This document shows, piece after piece, positions 60,994 through 64,000 of a DNA stretch of 64,000 nucleotides. Position 1 is the first letter of the stretch. Every line of letters starts with the position of its first letter. Origin of the DNA: Aricia agestis (lineage: Eukaryota > Arthropoda > Insecta > Lepidoptera > Lycaenidae); assembly GCF_905147365.1 (NCBI RefSeq), contig NC_056408.1:2666001-2730000 (forward strand), written 5' to 3'. The position numbers and the translations under genes were made by a program. Under the pieces are notes generated by a model. The model was not told the DNA's origin, ran no database searches, and saw nothing but the letters and a program-made list of their open reading frames with translations.

Positions 60994-63900
60994 ATGGCTC
61001 AACTTTGTGAATCACTACAAACGTTATCGGAACGTATTTCTAAGTTGCAAATTAATACTAAAAAGACGTCTAAATCAAGATACACACTTGGCTATCTACA
61101 AACACGATTAGAAACATTAGAAAGTTATTGGTCTAAGTGTCAAACTCAATATGAGATGATTGGCTCAACGGTTACGAAAACTGAACTGGAGCAATTACAG
61201 TTTGATGCCGAAAGTCTATACGAGGCAACTGAAGACATATACCTAGAATTTAAGGGATTATTAAAGGATTATTCGTTGGAACTTTCGGAAGGTCAAGGTC
61301 AATCACAATCACATAATTCAACGCAGAGTTTATTAGTAACAAATGATGGCGAGACCACCCCGATTAGAACTAAGTTACCTCCTTTATCGATTCCAAAGTT
61401 CGACGGTAATTATAACGACTGGATAAGTTTTAAAGATTTGTTTAAGGCTCTCGTACATGACAACCTGCATCTAACAACCATTGAAAAACATCATTATTTA
61501 AAAACGAGTTTATCGGGAGAGGCGGAACAACTTCTAAAACATTTTGCACTCACGGAGGCTAATTACGATAAGGCTTGGAGCACACTTGAGAGTAGATACA
61601 ATAACAAACGTATGATTGTTACCACAATAATTAGCCGCCTGTTAAATCAAAAGAAGATGAACACAGAATGTTTTAAAAGCTTAAAGGAAATTTTGGACAC
61701 TACAAAGGAATGTTTGAACTCTCTTGACAATCTCGGAGTGGATACCTCCACATGGGATGCAATTATCGTACATTTAGTTGTATCCAAATTAGACTTAGAA
61801 ACACACAAACAATGGGAACAGTCACTTGGATTATCTCAAGACATACCCACATTTACTATTTTGTCATCATTTTTAGAAAATCGATTCCGTTCTATGGAGA
61901 TGGTAAATGTCACCCATAAAAAAGACCAACCGCAGAAAAAGGACATAGTCAAAAATTATACAACTCAAAGACCGACAAATATAAAGTCATTTGTCACAGA
62001 AGTAAGCACCAAATGCACTTATTGCTCACAGAACCATTATATTTGTCATTGCAAAGAATTCACCGCATTAGATGTTCCTCAACGTCAGGATTTTATTAAG
62101 AAGAATGGCATCTGTTTTAATTGCCTTGTAAAGGGTCACTCAGTTAATGCGTGTAGGCAGAGCACCACTTGTAGAAAATGTAGTCGACGACATCACACTC
62201 TGCTGCACTTCACAAACCCTAACAAGATCACATCAGAGCCGGAAAGCGATGCAGCACCACACAATCCTGAAACAAGCCAAAGCACATCAACCGTCGCTTA
62301 TAAAGTTGAGGTTGACAATGACAGTGAGGAAGTAATATTGGCAACCGCACGGATTGCAGTTAAGTCGAGGAACGGCGACACGATGATTTTGAGAGCATTG
62401 ATTGATCCGTGTTCGCAATCAAACTTTGTTACTGAAGTGGCAGCTCAACTGCTCAATCTCGAGCGCACTTCAGTCAGCGGAAAAATTACGGGCATATCAT
62501 CTATACCGCTGACAACCAAGTCACAAGTTACGTTGAACTTTCATGCTATAAGAGATCCATCACACATGATCACAGCTAAGGCGTACGTCCTTAGACGAAT
62601 AAATTCGAGATTACCATCACAAGAGCTCCCATCCGATACCTGGCCTTCTTCTGAGATTTCGGATCTTGCGGATCCACACTTTCACAAGCCAGGATCTATC
62701 GATGTACTATTAGGCGCAGTTGTATATTCACATATTATTCTTGACGGAATAATAAAACGTAATGAGTCTCTGATCGCTTTAAACTCAAGATTGGGTTGGC
62801 TTGTAAGCGGCGAAGTTACGCAGTCTGGTCATAAGTCACACAAGGTAGCTGTTATGCACACACAAGTTGAAGTCGATCAGTTGCTACGTCAGTTTTGGGA
62901 GATCAATGAATATTCACCAAATGTGAAGCCTCTGTCAAAATCTGAAATACAGTGTGAAGAGCATTTTAAGATAACACACACTCGAAACACTGATGGTCGA
63001 TATGAGCTTCGCTTACCCTTCAAGGACGAAGGCGCTCCGAACTTAGGCAACTCCAGACAGCTTGCCTTGAAGCGCTTACATCAGATGGAGAATAAGTTTA
63101 AGCGAAGACCCAAGTTTCATGAAGAATACTGCAAGTTCATGAGGCAATATGAGTCACTTGGTCACATGGAGGTCGTCCCTGAAACAGAGAAGCAGAATAG
63201 AGCTTATTATTTTCCACATCATGCTGTTCTTCGTGAATCGAGCCTCACTACAAAGTTGCGCGTAGTTTTTGACGGAAGCGCGAAACCTGTAAACGGAAAT
63301 TCACTTAACGATGAGCTACTCATCGGCCCACCGCTGCAACAAGATATACGAGATTTGGTAACACGGTGGAGACAACATAAGTATTGCCTAGTAGCCGATA
63401 TACAACAAATGTACCGACAGATACTTATCTCGAAGCAAGACACAGATTACCAGAGAATATTGTGGCGTGAACCATCGGAAGACCTGATTAAAGAATATCG
63501 GTTACTTACCGTCACATATGGCAGCTCATGTGCTCCATATCTTGCTATAAGAACACTTCATCAACTTGCCGACGATGAACGTCGAGAGTTTCCTGAAGCT
63601 GAACTTCTAAAAACTGATCTTTATATGGACGATTTGATGACGGGCTCATCTACAGAAGAAGAAACTCAACGGCTTCAACGTCGCCTAACTGAACTGTTTA
63701 AACGTGGCGGTTTTCTTCTACATAAGTGGTCGTCTAATAGTGATGCGGTTTTAAATGAGATTCCCGATTCGCAAAAAGCCTTAAAAAGTTCAGTGAATAT
63801 TAAAATGGATGATTCGGTGAAAGCTCTGGGCATAGCCTGGAAACCACAAAGTGATGTATTTGAACTGGTAGTTAATTTATCTCATGACAACGACGTTGTT

Positions 63901-64000
63901 ACGAAACGAAGTGTGCTATCTGCGATGGCAAAAACATTTGATCCTCTGGGTTGGCTAGCACCTTGCGTGGTTGTGTTTAAAATGTTTATGCAGAAGTTGT
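60994..64000 (+). CDS. BEL/Pao gag-pol polyprotein, open to the window edge
   Basis: One continuous frame of about 1002 codons from ATG (aacaATGG context). In order: an N-terminal coiled-coil-like gag region, and a DUF1759-type segment with LPPLSIPKFDGNYNDWISF (about residue 127). CCHC-like knuckles follow: CTYCSQNHYICHC, then CFNCLVKGHSVNAC with CRKCSRRHH (about 340-405). Next are a DUF1758-type protease with LIDPCSQSNF (about 467), and the Pao RT with KLRVVFDGSAKPVNGNSLND (about 750) and the catalytic YMDD in LKTDLYMDDLMTG (about 878). No stop or frameshift was seen. Integrase and the 3' LTR would lie right of the window. The element may be young. Confidence 0.92.
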   Translation, partial: MAQLCESLQTLSERISKLQINTKKTSKSRYTLGYLQTRLETLESYWSKCQTQYEMIGSTVTKTELEQLQFDAESLYEATEDIYLEFKGLLKDYSLELSEGQGQSQSHNSTQSLLVTNDGETTPIRTKLPPLSIPKFDGNYNDWISFKDLFKALVHDNLHLTTIEKHHYLKTSLSGEAEQLLKHFALTEANYDKAWSTLESRYNNKRMIVTTIISRLLNQKKMNTECFKSLKEILDTTKECLNSLDNLGVDTSTWDAIIVHLVVSKLDLETHKQWEQSLGLSQDIPTFTILSSFLENRFRSMEMVNVTHKKDQPQKKDIVKNYTTQRPTNIKSFVTEVSTKCTYCSQNHYICHCKEFTALDVPQRQDFIKKNGICFNCLVKGHSVNACRQSTTCRKCSRRHHTLLHFTNPNKITSEPESDAAPHNPETSQSTSTVAYKVEVDNDSEEVILATARIAVKSRNGDTMILRALIDPCSQSNFVTEVAAQLLNLERTSVSGKITGISSIPLTTKSQVTLNFHAIRDPSHMITAKAYVLRRINSRLPSQELPSDTWPSSEISDLADPHFHKPGSIDVLLGAVVYSHIILDGIIKRNESLIALNSRLGWLVSGEVTQSGHKSHKVAVMHTQVEVDQLLRQFWEINEYSPNVKPLSKSEIQCEEHFKITHTRNTDGRYELRLPFKDEGAPNLGNSRQLALKRLHQMENKFKRRPKFHEEYCKFMRQYESLGHMEVVPETEKQNRAYYFPHHAVLRESSLTTKLRVVFDGSAKPVNGNSLNDELLIGPPLQQDIRDLVTRWRQHKYCLVADIQQMYRQILISKQDTDYQRILWREPSEDLIKEYRLLTVTYGSSCAPYLAIRTLHQLADDERREFPEAELLKTDLYMDDLMTGSSTEEETQRLQRRLTELFKRGGFLLHKWSSNSDAVLNEIPDSQKALKSSVNIKMDDSVKALGIAWKPQSDVFELVVNLSHDNDVVTKRSVLSAMAKTFDPLGWLAPCVVVFKMFMQKL

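Overview
The window looks like lepidopteran (moth or butterfly) nuclear DNA. It has AT-rich introns and intergenic sequence, GC-rich coding exons with GT-AG splice sites, and a dense load of dispersed repeats of the kind known from Lepidoptera: tRNA-derived SINEs, CR1/Jockey-type LINE tails, MITEs with TTA/TAA target duplications, hAT-like elements, and Ty3/gypsy, BEL/Pao and DIRS-like retroelements. I cannot name the species from sequence alone.

There is one host gene. It lies on the minus strand from about 50758 down to at least 6011 and is the orthologue of Drosophila mask (vertebrate ANKHD1/ANKRD17), a large cytoplasmic scaffold with 25 ankyrin repeats in two blocks and one KH domain. I could place 33 coding exons from the start codon through the KH domain. 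Their junction phases agree throughout and give 1949 uninterrupted codons. Order along the protein: acidic N-terminus (exons 1-3), 15 ankyrin repeats (exons 4-10), a long low-complexity linker with a glutamine-rich exon (exons 11-19), 10 ankyrin repeats (exons 20-25), a lysine-rich charged segment (exons 26-30), then the KH domain (exons 31-33). The reading frame is still open at 6011, so the C-terminal exons probably lie left of position 1.

The rest is intronic or upstream repeat sequence. The intron between exons 2 and 3 (33257-47419, 14 kb) holds a hAT-like element with a perfect 8-bp target duplication, a 150-bp apparently perfect inverted repeat, a LINE 3' end carrying a long CA tract, SINEs and MITEs. 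The intron between exons 26 and 27 (8832-16700) holds an internally inverted gypsy-type retrotransposon and a nest of insertions within insertions. Upstream of the gene (50759-59100) are palindromic MITE arrays, a roughly 0.95-kb tandem duplication and a mariner transposase scrap. From 59115 to the right edge a DIRS-like element is cut off by a BEL/Pao element whose gag-pol frame stays open to the end of the window.

I found no operon, CRISPR array, rRNA or intact tRNA gene. The most unusual structures are the long near-identical palindrome at 38408-38830, the nested 'aactgca' palindrome array at 52362-53059, the rearranged gypsy copy at 9571-11796, and the nested-insertion site at 13192-14512 whose uninterrupted relative sits at 33474-33975.
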